From Pirellulales bacterium (GTDB lineage Bacteria; Planctomycetota; Planctomycetia; Pirellulales; UBA1268), in assembly GCA_016779265.1 (NCBI GenBank), contig JADHNY010000006.1:1-64000 (forward strand): 64,000 nucleotides of DNA. The letters run 5' to 3'. Below are positions 9,285-16,974 of this stretch, in pieces. The position numbers and the translations under genes were made by a program. How positions within the stretch are numbered: the first letter of the stretch is position 1; every line of letters starts with the position of its first letter. The notes beneath the pieces are model-generated. The model ran no database searches and was not told where the DNA came from. It saw only the letters and a program-made list of their open reading frames with translations.

Positions 9285-9737
9285 ATGCGTTCGTCTCCTG
9301 CTCGCTATGAGTTTGATATTCGACTGCATCGCCGGCCGGCGACAGCGGTCACCAGCGGCTCTCTGAGCAGCGGCTCGGCCCTGCTCGCCACGCTGCAGGT
9401 GCCTACCGGCCAACAGGCTGAACCGATGGCCGTTTCCTTCGAGCGGGCCCTTGACGAGATCGCGAGTCTGCCTGGCTGCTACGGCGAACCTGATGGCTCG
9501 ATCCTTTGGACCGGCCAAGACGAGGCTGGCCGCTGGCAGGTTGACGGCAATCTCTTTGATCGAGGCGGTCAGGTGGTGTTTGCCACGCTCTCCGGCAGCT
9601 GTCCGCCAGTGGAGTTTGATCGTCTCCTGGCCTGCTTCGGCTGGCCGGAAGAGCCGCTGATGATGGAACTTGTCCGGGCGGCCGTCTTCGTCTCCGAAGC
9701 GGATTTTCGCCAGCACGCGGGTCGCCCAAGCAGCTGA
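9285..9737 (+). CDS. Conserved-looking small protein of unknown function
   Basis: I do not recognise a named family. The 150-residue product starts two bases after cutA ends (TGACCATG), which strongly suggests coexpression. It lacks a signal peptide and membrane segments. It reads as a compact alpha/beta protein with a central acidic, Gly- and Trp-rich part (CYGEPDGSILWTGQDE) and a second half ending in QHAGRPSS. High-GC third positions continue through the frame, supporting a real gene. It might assess or modify a small molecule, but nothing in the sequence shows this. Confidence 0.7.
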   Translation: MRSSPARYEFDIRLHRRPATAVTSGSLSSGSALLATLQVPTGQQAEPMAVSFERALDEIASLPGCYGEPDGSILWTGQDEAGRWQVDGNLFDRGGQVVFATLSGSCPPVEFDRLLACFGWPEEPLMMELVRAAVFVSEADFRQHAGRPSS

Positions 9738-9857
9738 TCTTACTGCTGGAACGCCAGGAAAAGTGGCGAGCCAGGCTGGAAGTGGCCGATGAGCCCAGCG
9801 GGGACGCGTTATAGTGATTGCAGTGATTGTCTGGCTTTTTCCGACTGGAGATGGGTC

Positions 9858-10967
9858 ATGTCTTGGGCTTCGCACAGATTCCTTGCCGGTCTGCTTTCAC
9901 GTCGTATCCGACGCGTCACAACTCCCGCCGCCTGCTGCCTGGCCGTGGCCCTCGGCGGACACGCCGCGATGGCCGACACGCCTTTGTCTCGTGATTTCAT
10001 GGGTTCGGGCATGCACGCGTTTCATGCCGGTAGCTATCAGCGGAGCATCGACGACCTGACCGCAGCCATCGACGCCGGTAGCCAGGATCCACGGGCCTAC
10101 TACTTCCGTGCTCTCGCGTTGCTGCGACAGGGCCGCGAAGACGACGCCATTGCCGACATGCAAGAAGGCGCCCTGCTCGAATCGGGTGGTCCAGGTGGTG
10201 TTGTCGTGGGACGCTCACTGGAACGTGTCCAGGGCCGTGATCGCTTGCTGCTCGAACAGTATCGCCGTCGTGCCCTGATTGAGCAGCAGGCTCGCGATCA
10301 GCGTCGCATCGAAGAGCGGTACACCGAGATGATTGAGAGCGAGCCAGAGCGGCTCCGGCAGCGGCGACCAGAGGCGTTTGTGCCCCCCGCAGCCGGCTCC
10401 ACACCATCTCCGGCTTCCGCAACACCAGCTCCTGCAGCGGCCACGCCAAATGATGATCCGTTTGCTCCTCCGGCCAACGGCTCTGGGGCACCAGCGGCAA
10501 CGCCAGGTGACGATCCTTTCGGCACACCAAGTGATGATCCGTTTGCACCGTCCAGCCCTGCAGGCGGCGATGACCCGTTCGGCGGATCAGGCGACGACCC
10601 GTTTGGTGCTGGTTCCAACAGCGATGACATGGAAGATGCTGATCCGTTCGGCACGTCTCCAGCAGCACCCGCCACGCCTCCCGCTACTGGCGGCTCGTCT
10701 GAGAGTGACGGTCTCTTCGACGACCCGTTTGGCGATGCAACAAGCGGGGACACCCGGCCGCGTGGCAACGGCACCGTGGGCTCACAGGTAGACGCGCAGA
10801 CCGAATCGCTCGCCGCAGAGACCGACGATCGGCTTGATCAGCGTGACGAGCAAGAAGAGATGGAAGCCGCAGCTGCCGGTGATGTCTTCGACCAGCGAGA
10901 CCAGCAGGAAGAACGCGATGCCGCTGCAGGCGAAGGGGCTCCGCTTGTTGAGCCGATCTTCGAGTAG
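9858..10967 (+). CDS. Secreted TPR-like protein with DDPF repeats
   Basis: The start at 9858 (MSWASHRFLAGLLS) has GGAG nine bases upstream and begins a signal peptide ending near LGGHAAMA; the ORF-track start at 9789 adds 23 unrelated residues. Two TPR-like helical repeats follow (FHAGSYQRSIDDLTAAIDAG and RAYYFRALALLRQGREDDAIADM), then a charged helix. Residues from about 170 to 290 are disordered and Pro/Ala/Gly-rich, with seven copies of D(D/A)DPF-type DPF motifs. The tail has two copies of DQRDxQEExxAAA. Comparable TPR proteins with a low-complexity tail occur in planctomycetes and probably scaffold something in the periplasm. Function is unknown. Confidence 0.8.
   Translation: MSWASHRFLAGLLSRRIRRVTTPAACCLAVALGGHAAMADTPLSRDFMGSGMHAFHAGSYQRSIDDLTAAIDAGSQDPRAYYFRALALLRQGREDDAIADMQEGALLESGGPGGVVVGRSLERVQGRDRLLLEQYRRRALIEQQARDQRRIEERYTEMIESEPERLRQRRPEAFVPPAAGSTPSPASATPAPAAATPNDDPFAPPANGSGAPAATPGDDPFGTPSDDPFAPSSPAGGDDPFGGSGDDPFGAGSNSDDMEDADPFGTSPAAPATPPATGGSSESDGLFDDPFGDATSGDTRPRGNGTVGSQVDAQTESLAAETDDRLDQRDEQEEMEAAAAGDVFDQRDQQEERDAAAGEGAPLVEPIFE
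10452..10730 (+). repeat. Seven imperfect DDPF-coding repeats
   Basis: Within the preceding gene, GATGATCCGTTT-like 12-mers encoding (D/A)DPF recur seven times at irregular spacing of about 30 to 60 bases. Synonymous differences (GATCCG, GACCCG, GATCCT) show that the peptide, rather than the DNA, is conserved. It is a protein repeat, not a CRISPR or IS element. Confidence 0.8.
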
Positions 10968-11024
10968 CTCGCCACCGAGGAGTCACTCGTCGAGCAGCCA
11001 CGCATCGAGGCATTGCAGCGAACG

Positions 11025-12386
11025 CTATGTCCCAACGGCGGAGAGGGCCGCGCTGGCTCGCGCCACCGCCGCCTGAGCCGCTTCCACCGTGTCGGCTTCG
11101 GCCACAATCCGCACGATCGGCTCTGTGTTGCTCGCCCTGACGAGCACCCATGTCGCCTCCTCATCGAGCCGTAGGCCATCGAGCCGTGACGCGGAGGCCG
11201 CTGGGAAGGCCGCCTCAATCCTGTCGAAAGCCGCCGCCAGACCAGGCCCTCGGGCATCAGCCCCGAGTTCCACCTTGGTCTTGAGCATCGCCCGCGTCGG
11301 CAATGCTGACGCCAGGCTCTCGACCGACTGGAGGTTTCCGCCTGCACACATCCGCTCGAGCACAAGCGCCATGCCGACGATGCTGTCCCGGACCAGCACA
11401 ACCCGCGGGTCGATCACACCGCCGTTGCCTTCACCACCGATGACCGCATCCGTTGCGAGCATGCGGTCCACAACATTGGCCTCGCCCACCGCCGACACGC
11501 TGCAGTCGACTCCATGCTTTGCCGCCACAGCCGCGGTCATCCCGCTTGTGGAACAGTTGACCACCACGGGCCCTGGCGTCTGTGCCAACACCGCCTCAAC
11601 GGCCAAAGGAAGAGTGGCCTCCTCACCAATGAAGCGGCCTTCCGCCGTGGCCACCGCGAGCCGGTCGGCGTCGGGATCCTGAAAGAATCCCACATCCGCT
11701 CCAGCCGCAGCGATCTGCGGCAACATTCCGGAAAGGTTCTCTTCGGTGGGCTCCGGTGTGTGTTCAAACAGGCCGTCTGGCGTACCACCGGCGATCGTGG
11801 CCTCACAGCCGAGCGCCTCAAACAGGAGTCGAGCAGCGCAGCTTCCTGCACCGTGACCAGCATCCAGCCAGACCCGTGGCCGCACGCGTCGAATCGCGTC
11901 CACATCGACCCGTGCCAACACCCTAGCAACATGCGTGGCCGCTCCATCGACTTCACGGAGTGTCCCTGGCTCTGCCGCCACAACCGGCGGCGACGGCTGC
12001 TGGAATCGTTCCAGGACACGACGGCCAGCCTCGGCGGTCAGCACGCGTCCGGCAGCTGAGAAGAGTTTCATGCCGTTGTACTGAGGCGGATTGTGGCTGG
12101 CCGAAATCTGAATCCCACCAGCTGCTCCGTACTCCTGCACAAGAATCCCCACTGTTGGCGTCGCAGCGACATCGCCATCGAGGACATCCCGGCCAGCAGC
12201 GACCACTGCGGCGGCAATCGCATCGGCAAACATGCGGCCGCTGGCCCGGCCATCACGGCCAATCACCACCGGACCGGGCGGCAGTGTCGCGAGAAAGGCC
12301 TCGGCATACCGCACAGCAACCTCAGCCGTCAGCGAGGTGCCCACAATGCCCCGCAATCCCGAGACACTCACGATCAGCTCATCCAT
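11025..12386 (-). CDS. glmM: Phosphoglucosamine mutase-like phosphohexomutase
   Basis: The enzyme probably interconverts glucosamine 6- and 1-phosphate for UDP-GlcNAc synthesis. The start at 12386 (MDELIVSVSGLRGIVG) has GAGGTGA upstream and matches the conserved ISGLRG opening; the ORF-track extension to 12629 overlaps the divergent gene and is rejected. The catalytic phosphoserine lies in SASHNPP (Ser97). The Mg-binding loop is DPDADR, the sugar-binding loop GGEGNGG and the phosphate loop RASNTEPIVRI. The length of 453 residues is normal. Substrate choice between glucosamine and mannose/glucose phosphates cannot be fixed from sequence alone, so the symbol is tentative. It is divergent from a second family member at 12551. 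Confidence 0.85.
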   Translation of the reverse strand: MDELIVSVSGLRGIVGTSLTAEVAVRYAEAFLATLPPGPVVIGRDGRASGRMFADAIAAAVVAAGRDVLDGDVAATPTVGILVQEYGAAGGIQISASHNPPQYNGMKLFSAAGRVLTAEAGRRVLERFQQPSPPVVAAEPGTLREVDGAATHVARVLARVDVDAIRRVRPRVWLDAGHGAGSCAARLLFEALGCEATIAGGTPDGLFEHTPEPTEENLSGMLPQIAAAGADVGFFQDPDADRLAVATAEGRFIGEEATLPLAVEAVLAQTPGPVVVNCSTSGMTAAVAAKHGVDCSVSAVGEANVVDRMLATDAVIGGEGNGGVIDPRVVLVRDSIVGMALVLERMCAGGNLQSVESLASALPTRAMLKTKVELGADARGPGLAAAFDRIEAAFPAASASRLDGLRLDEEATWVLVRASNTEPIVRIVAEADTVEAAQAAVARASAALSAVGT

Positions 12387-12484
12387 GGGGCCTTCACCTC
12401 TTGTCGTGTGCGACGTCACGCGGGCTGATTCCTTCCACTGAGGATCAGCGCCGACCGCGGTTCCCGCGTGAGGACGGGCGGCAG

Positions 12485-12490
12485 TATAAA
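12485..12490 (+). promoter_or_regulatory. Possible -10 element for the 12551 phosphohexomutase gene
   Basis: TATAAA lies in an otherwise GC-rich intergenic region, 60 bases before the ATG at 12551. The only -35 candidate at 17-18 bases is a poor TTCCCG. The assignment is tentative. Confidence 0.3.
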
Positions 12491-12550
12491 CAGGTCCGCA
12501 GAGAGCCAGACACACCATCGCACACCACCAGACACCACGAAGGAGCCCCC

Positions 12551-14416
12551 ATGGCCTCCACGCCAGAGCGACTTGCCGCCGTTGACTCCGCACACGCTGC
12601 CGGCCAGCTGACCGAGCATGCCGCCACAACCATCCGAGACTGGCTCACGCTTCCACAGTTCGCAGCGTTTGCTGACGACCTGGGAGAACGCATCGACCAA
12701 CAGCTTTGGAAAGAGCTCGACGATGCCTACTGGACGGTCATTCCATTCGGCACCGGTGGCCGTCGCGGGACGATGTATCCCGTCGGCTCAAACGCCATCA
12801 ACGACCGCACCATCGGGGAGAGCGCCCAGGGGCTCGCCGACTATGTCACGAGCATCCTCCCGGCCGGCGAAACCCCTACATGTGCGATTGCCTACGACAC
12901 TCGCCATCGCTCCGAACACTTTGCCAAGCTGTGCAGCGAGGTGCTGCTCGCAGCAGGCTTCCAGATTTCATTTCTCCGCGGATTTCGCAGCACTCCCGAA
13001 CTCTCCTACGCCGTGCGGCATACCAACAGCCACTGCGGCATCATGGTGACCGCCAGCCACAACCCTCCAAGTGACAACGCAGTCAAGGTCTACTGGGCCG
13101 GTGGCGTGCAGGTGCTCCCTCCACACGACCGCGGCATCATTGACCGCGTGATGAACGTGGTCGACGTCCAACGGAGCGACTTCGACACCGCCGTTGCTGA
13201 TGGGCGGGTGCGATTTGTGGAAGCAGAGATCGATCCCGCCTTTGTGAAGGCAGTGCTGGAACAGTCGTCACCCGGTAGCCGCGATCTGTCGGTTCTCTAC
13301 ACGCCGTTGCATGGAGTGGGAGCCTCTGCCGTGATCCCGGTACTCGCCGGTGCGGGCTTCACGCGAGTGCGACTTTACGGACCGCAGGAAAAGCCGGACG
13401 GCGACTTTCCTCACGTGCCGGGGCATGTGGCCAATCCAGAGAACCCCGCCGTCTTGCAAGGGGCGATCGAAGAGGCTCAGAGTGTTGGGGATGACCTCGT
13501 GTTGGCGAGCGACCCTGACTGTGACCGGCTTGGTGCCGCCGCAGCACGCTCCCTTGAGCCGGGAAGTCCGTGGGAGACCTTCACGGGCAATCAGATCGGT
13601 GCCTTGCTGGCTGACTGGACACTGGCCACCCGCAGCCGTACCGGCCATGCTGCCCCCACCGATCGTCTGATCACCACGATTGTCACCAGCGGCCTGGTTC
13701 GCCGCATCGCCGAAGCGCACGGCATCCGCGGCATCGACAACCTGCTGGTGGGCTTCAAATGGATTGGGCAGCGGATCGATGCGATTGGGCCCGAGCACTT
13801 CGCCTTCGGCTGCGAAGAATCGCACGGCTACCTCGCCGGCACCCATGTTCGCGATAAGGACGCGGCAGTGGCAGCACTCCTGCTCACAGAGATGGCAGCC
13901 TCGCTGAAGACGGAAGGCCGGACGCTGCATGAGCATCTCGATCGTCTGTTTGCCAAGCATGGATGCCATATGGAACGACAGATATCGGTGTCGCTGCCAG
14001 GAGCTGCAGGCATGGATCGCATGAAAGAGATCATGGCCGGCCTGCGGCAGAGCCCCCCTAGCGAGATTGCCGGCCTGTCCGTCGGCCGCAGCCGCGATTA
14101 TGCGTCCCTGACGGCAACAGCCGCGGATGGCAGCTCCGCCACGATCGATGGCACTGCCGGCGACGTGATGATCTTTGATCTCATCGATCCCACAGCTCCC
14201 GAAGACGCTTCGTGGCAGCCGTCTCCACCGAGCCAGTTTCCCCCCCTGGCGAACGCGGTTGCCGCCCGTCCTTCGGGCACCGAGCCGAAGATCAAGTTCT
14301 ATCTGTTCACCGCCGCCGCCCCGTGTGAGCTGCCGGCCCTCATGGCAACCAAGCAGCGACTGACCGACAGGCTCGACCGCATGGAACGGGAACTTCGGGC
14401 ACTGGTCGGTGTGTAG
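12551..14416 (+). CDS. Phosphoglucomutase/phosphomannomutase (PGM2-like, long form)
   Basis: The product interconverts hexose 1- and 6-phosphates. The ATG at 12551 has a near-perfect AAGGAG five bases upstream, which rules out the ORF-track start at 11960. The 621 residues match the long PGM2/PMM subfamily rather than the 450-residue form. The substrate entry motif FGTGGRRGTM occurs around residues 66-75. The phosphoserine is in TASHNPPSD (Ser169), the metal loop is DPDCDR (about residue 321), the sugar loop CEESHGYL, and the phosphate loop RPSGTEPKIKFYL. It is divergent from the glmM-like gene with a 164-base gap. The gap to uvrC is 49 bases. Confidence 0.92.
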   Translation: MASTPERLAAVDSAHAAGQLTEHAATTIRDWLTLPQFAAFADDLGERIDQQLWKELDDAYWTVIPFGTGGRRGTMYPVGSNAINDRTIGESAQGLADYVTSILPAGETPTCAIAYDTRHRSEHFAKLCSEVLLAAGFQISFLRGFRSTPELSYAVRHTNSHCGIMVTASHNPPSDNAVKVYWAGGVQVLPPHDRGIIDRVMNVVDVQRSDFDTAVADGRVRFVEAEIDPAFVKAVLEQSSPGSRDLSVLYTPLHGVGASAVIPVLAGAGFTRVRLYGPQEKPDGDFPHVPGHVANPENPAVLQGAIEEAQSVGDDLVLASDPDCDRLGAAAARSLEPGSPWETFTGNQIGALLADWTLATRSRTGHAAPTDRLITTIVTSGLVRRIAEAHGIRGIDNLLVGFKWIGQRIDAIGPEHFAFGCEESHGYLAGTHVRDKDAAVAALLLTEMAASLKTEGRTLHEHLDRLFAKHGCHMERQISVSLPGAAGMDRMKEIMAGLRQSPPSEIAGLSVGRSRDYASLTATAADGSSATIDGTAGDVMIFDLIDPTAPEDASWQPSPPSQFPPLANAVAARPSGTEPKIKFYLFTAAAPCELPALMATKQRLTDRLDRMERELRALVGV

Positions 14417-14465
14417 CCAGTCGACACGCCTGATCTCAGCACCGAGGTCATCGTAGAATCCTCGC

Positions 14466-15920
14466 ATGGATGCTCCTGACACCGATCCCGTGAAGACACC
14501 AGCGATGCCACCGGCACCTGCTGATTCGCAACTGCCTCCGGAACCTGCGTCCGAAAAAGGGGCCGACGCGAGGGAAACACTCCCTTCCGACACCGACCAG
14601 GCGGCCGCCGCACGCGACCGGTCACTGGCAGCCGCCAAGGTCCGTCGTTTTCCCCAGTCGCCCGGCGTCTACCTGATGAAAGACGCCGCGGGCCGCGTTA
14701 TCTACGTCGGCAAGGCGAAGAACCTCCGCAGCCGAGCCGGAAGCTACTTCCTCAAAGCCGCAGCTGAAGAACGCCGCACGGCAGACCTCGTTCGTGAAAT
14801 CCGCGACATCGACTACCTGGAAGCTGACAGCGAGGTCGATGCGCTGCTGATGGAGAGCCGGCTGATCAAGGACGTGCAGCCCCGCTTCAACACTGACCTG
14901 AAAGACGACAAGACATTCCCCTATCTGCAGATCACCACCCGCGAAGATTACCCACGCGTGGAAGTGACCCGCGAACCACGCCGCAAAAACGCAAAGCTCT
15001 ACGGTCCCTTTACCAGCGCCGGTAGTCTGCGGGGCGCGATGGTCGTGCTGCAGCGGATCTTTAAGTTCCGCACCTGCACCCTCGACATTGAAGCAGACGA
15101 CGCCAAGTGGCAGTGGTATCGCCCATGCCTGCTGGCATCGATTGATCAGTGCACCGCACCGTGCAACCTACGCATTTCCAAAGAGGACTACCGGCGAGAC
15201 ATCCTCCGGCTGCGAACATTCCTTGATGGCAATAAACAGCGGGTGATCGATGAGATGCAGCATGACATGCTGCAGGCCTCCGAACGACTGGAGTTCGAGA
15301 AGGCCGCTCGGCTTCGCGACGAAATCAAACTTCTGGAAACACTCGACCAGCGGGGCGACCTCGAGGAACATGCCCAGCCGGAGGTGTTTACCGTCGACCC
15401 AAAGAAGGGGCTCGCCGGCTTGAAGTCCGTCCTCAAGCTTGAGAAACCTCCACGCGTGATCGAGGGTGTCGATATCGCGCACCTCGGAGGCACCGAAACC
15501 GTCGCCAGCCTTGTGCAGTTTATCGACGGCCTTCCGTTCAAACCGGGCTACAAGCGGTATCGGATTCAGAGCGTCGACGGGATCGATGACTTCAAGAGCA
15601 TCCACGAGGTGGTTGCTCGGCGGTTCGCCAGACTTGCCCGCGAGGGGGCTCCGTTCCCCGACATCTTCTTGATCGACGGAGGCAAAGGCCAGCTCTCAGC
15701 TGCAATGGCTGCGCTCGCCGAACTCGAAGTGGAGCCTCCCTGCATCCTCTCACTCGCCAAGCGAGAAGAAGAGGTGTTTCTCCCTGGCCGATCTGAGCCG
15801 CTCCGGATCAGTCGCGACGCCTACTCACTGCGGCTACTTGAGTATGTCCGCGACGAAGCGCACCGGTTTGCCCAGCACTACCACCACCTGCTTCGTCGCA
15901 AACGAACGTTCGAAGAATAA
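14466..15920 (+). CDS. uvrC: Excinuclease ABC subunit C lacking the C-terminal HhH domain
   Basis: UvrC makes both incisions in nucleotide excision repair with UvrAB. A disordered 50-residue leader precedes the GIY-YIG nuclease (GVYLMKDAAGRVIYVGKAKNLRSR, about residues 67-90). The UVR motif that contacts UvrB is ERLEFEKAARLRDEIKLLE (about 271-289). The RNase H-like 5' nuclease starts near GVDIAHLGGTETVAS (about 332) and includes DIFLIDGGKGQLSAA and the catalytic His in DEAHRFAQHYHH. The protein ends 10 residues later (LLRRKRTFEE). The tandem helix-hairpin-helix domain present in the 600-residue canonical UvrC is absent. The next gene lies within 40 bases on the other strand, so no separated HhH fragment exists downstream. 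Confidence 0.93.
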   Translation: MDAPDTDPVKTPAMPPAPADSQLPPEPASEKGADARETLPSDTDQAAAARDRSLAAAKVRRFPQSPGVYLMKDAAGRVIYVGKAKNLRSRAGSYFLKAAAEERRTADLVREIRDIDYLEADSEVDALLMESRLIKDVQPRFNTDLKDDKTFPYLQITTREDYPRVEVTREPRRKNAKLYGPFTSAGSLRGAMVVLQRIFKFRTCTLDIEADDAKWQWYRPCLLASIDQCTAPCNLRISKEDYRRDILRLRTFLDGNKQRVIDEMQHDMLQASERLEFEKAARLRDEIKLLETLDQRGDLEEHAQPEVFTVDPKKGLAGLKSVLKLEKPPRVIEGVDIAHLGGTETVASLVQFIDGLPFKPGYKRYRIQSVDGIDDFKSIHEVVARRFARLAREGAPFPDIFLIDGGKGQLSAAMAALAELEVEPPCILSLAKREEEVFLPGRSEPLRISRDAYSLRLLEYVRDEAHRFAQHYHHLLRRKRTFEE

Positions 15921-15954
15921 ATCGAACCATCGCAAGGACACTCTGTGGCAATGC

Positions 15955-16314
15955 TCAGGCCTCTGCAATCCACGCCTTGGCTGCCTCGAACTCTTCCAGG
16001 TCGAAGACTTTGACAGTCGCCATCGTGAATGGCTTGCAGATTGTTCCCATCCACTTTTCCCAGCGTGTCTCACCAACCATCGCGATCCGCTCGATGGTCG
16101 TGCAGTGTGTGGCGGCAAAGGCGATGTCGTCCCAGAGAGCCTTCGCATCCCAGCCATGAAAATCGTGAAACCAGACGAGGATGCGGGTCTTTCCGGCTTC
16201 GGCAATGGCGGCGTCCACCAGCGGTACAAACGTCTTGTAGTCTTCGTCGTGGAGGGTGCCGCTGAGTTTCATGCCCACCGTGTGAGCTGGCATATCGGGC
16301 AGCATTTCGATCAT
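15955..16314 (-). CDS. SpoIIAA-like (STAS-related) protein
   Basis: The 119-residue product resembles the SpoIIAA-like family: an N-terminal strand and helix with MKLSGTLHDEDYKTFVPLVD, then ILVWFHDFHGWDAKALWDDIAFA, then AMVGETRWEKWM and a C-terminal FEAAKAWIAEA. Members are cytosolic STAS-fold proteins of unclear role, sometimes linked to membrane or lipid binding. The start at 16314 is chosen because AAGGAG lies six bases upstream; the overlapping ATG at 16320 leaves no spacing. It lies about 100 bases downstream of the HTH gene on the same strand. Confidence 0.85.
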   Translation of the reverse strand: MIEMLPDMPAHTVGMKLSGTLHDEDYKTFVPLVDAAIAEAGKTRILVWFHDFHGWDAKALWDDIAFAATHCTTIERIAMVGETRWEKWMGTICKPFTMATVKVFDLEEFEAAKAWIAEA

Positions 16315-16418
16315 GGTCATCTCCTTCGAGGTTCGGCAGACGTGACACAGGCATTCTACGCGCCGCATGTCTCGCACTGCGTCTGTGGGAGAAGCCACAC
16401 CGCGTTGCTCAGCTGCTC

Positions 16419-16715
16419 TCAGCAGGCATGTGACATCTCGGCGGTGTCACACAGCAGCGGGAAGATCACACGCGTCGCCGGCCGACCCGATCCAAACCGA
16501 CGGCGTCGCGGAGACTGCTGAACGCGTTCTTCAGCCGCCAGATATCGCTGCAGTCCTGTCACGTCAGCCCGCTGAAACATCTGCTGTGTACCGACATAGA
16601 ACGAGCGGATCAGGCCCTCAGCCCGATACCGTCGCAGACGCTTGAGAGGACAGTACAGCAGTGCCGCCGCATCCGCCGCTGTGAGCAAGTCTTCAGAAAC
16701 AGCCGCGACATCCAT
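16419..16715 (-). CDS. Small excisionase/MerR-like helix-turn-helix protein
   Basis: The start at 16715 (MDVAAVSEDLL) has GGGGAG upstream at good spacing, giving 98 residues instead of the track's 132. The core LLTAADAAALLYCPLKRLRRYRAEGLIRSFYVGTQQMFQRADVTGLQRYL has the winged-helix layout of the HTH_17 excisionase family: an A-D-A-A-x-L helix, an Arg-rich recognition helix and a wing ending in the Arg-Ala-Asp-Val segment. The C-terminal 35 residues are basic and of no known domain. No integrase or phage gene is nearby, so it is more likely a small transcriptional regulator than a recombination factor. The role is inferred. Confidence 0.6.
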   Translation of the reverse strand: MDVAAVSEDLLTAADAAALLYCPLKRLRRYRAEGLIRSFYVGTQQMFQRADVTGLQRYLAAEERVQQSPRRRRFGSGRPATRVIFPLLCDTAEMSHAC

Positions 16716-16974
16716 ACGATCACTCCCCCATCGAGATAAGCACCTTTGCTCATCTACGTCACAGACAGCCGGAGTGTTCGCGGGATCCCTCTTGCAACAG
16801 CAACTGGCTGATTTCATCGCTGCAAAACTGCCGAGCCGATGCGGTTGCTCTCGGCACGGCTATATTTGAAAAAAAGATTCGCTTTAGGCTGATGGAGAAC
16901 GGGAGTTGCCAACACTGGACGAACGCTGGCAGGCCAACGGCCGAGCAGTGACACAACACAGGAAGGCTGTGGGG

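Noticed and set aside
10452-10730. Repeated GATGATCCG-like units considered as a CRISPR or DNA repeat array
   Set aside because: Units are 12 bases, in frame and vary synonymously, so they are a protein repeat.
11960-12550. N-terminal 197 residues of the 818-residue plus-strand ORF
   Set aside because: The segment is antisense to the glmM-like gene and the true start at 12551 has a perfect AAGGAG ribosome binding site.
13268-14638. 456-residue minus-strand ORF
   Set aside because: Antisense to the phosphohexomutase; no domain or initiation signal.
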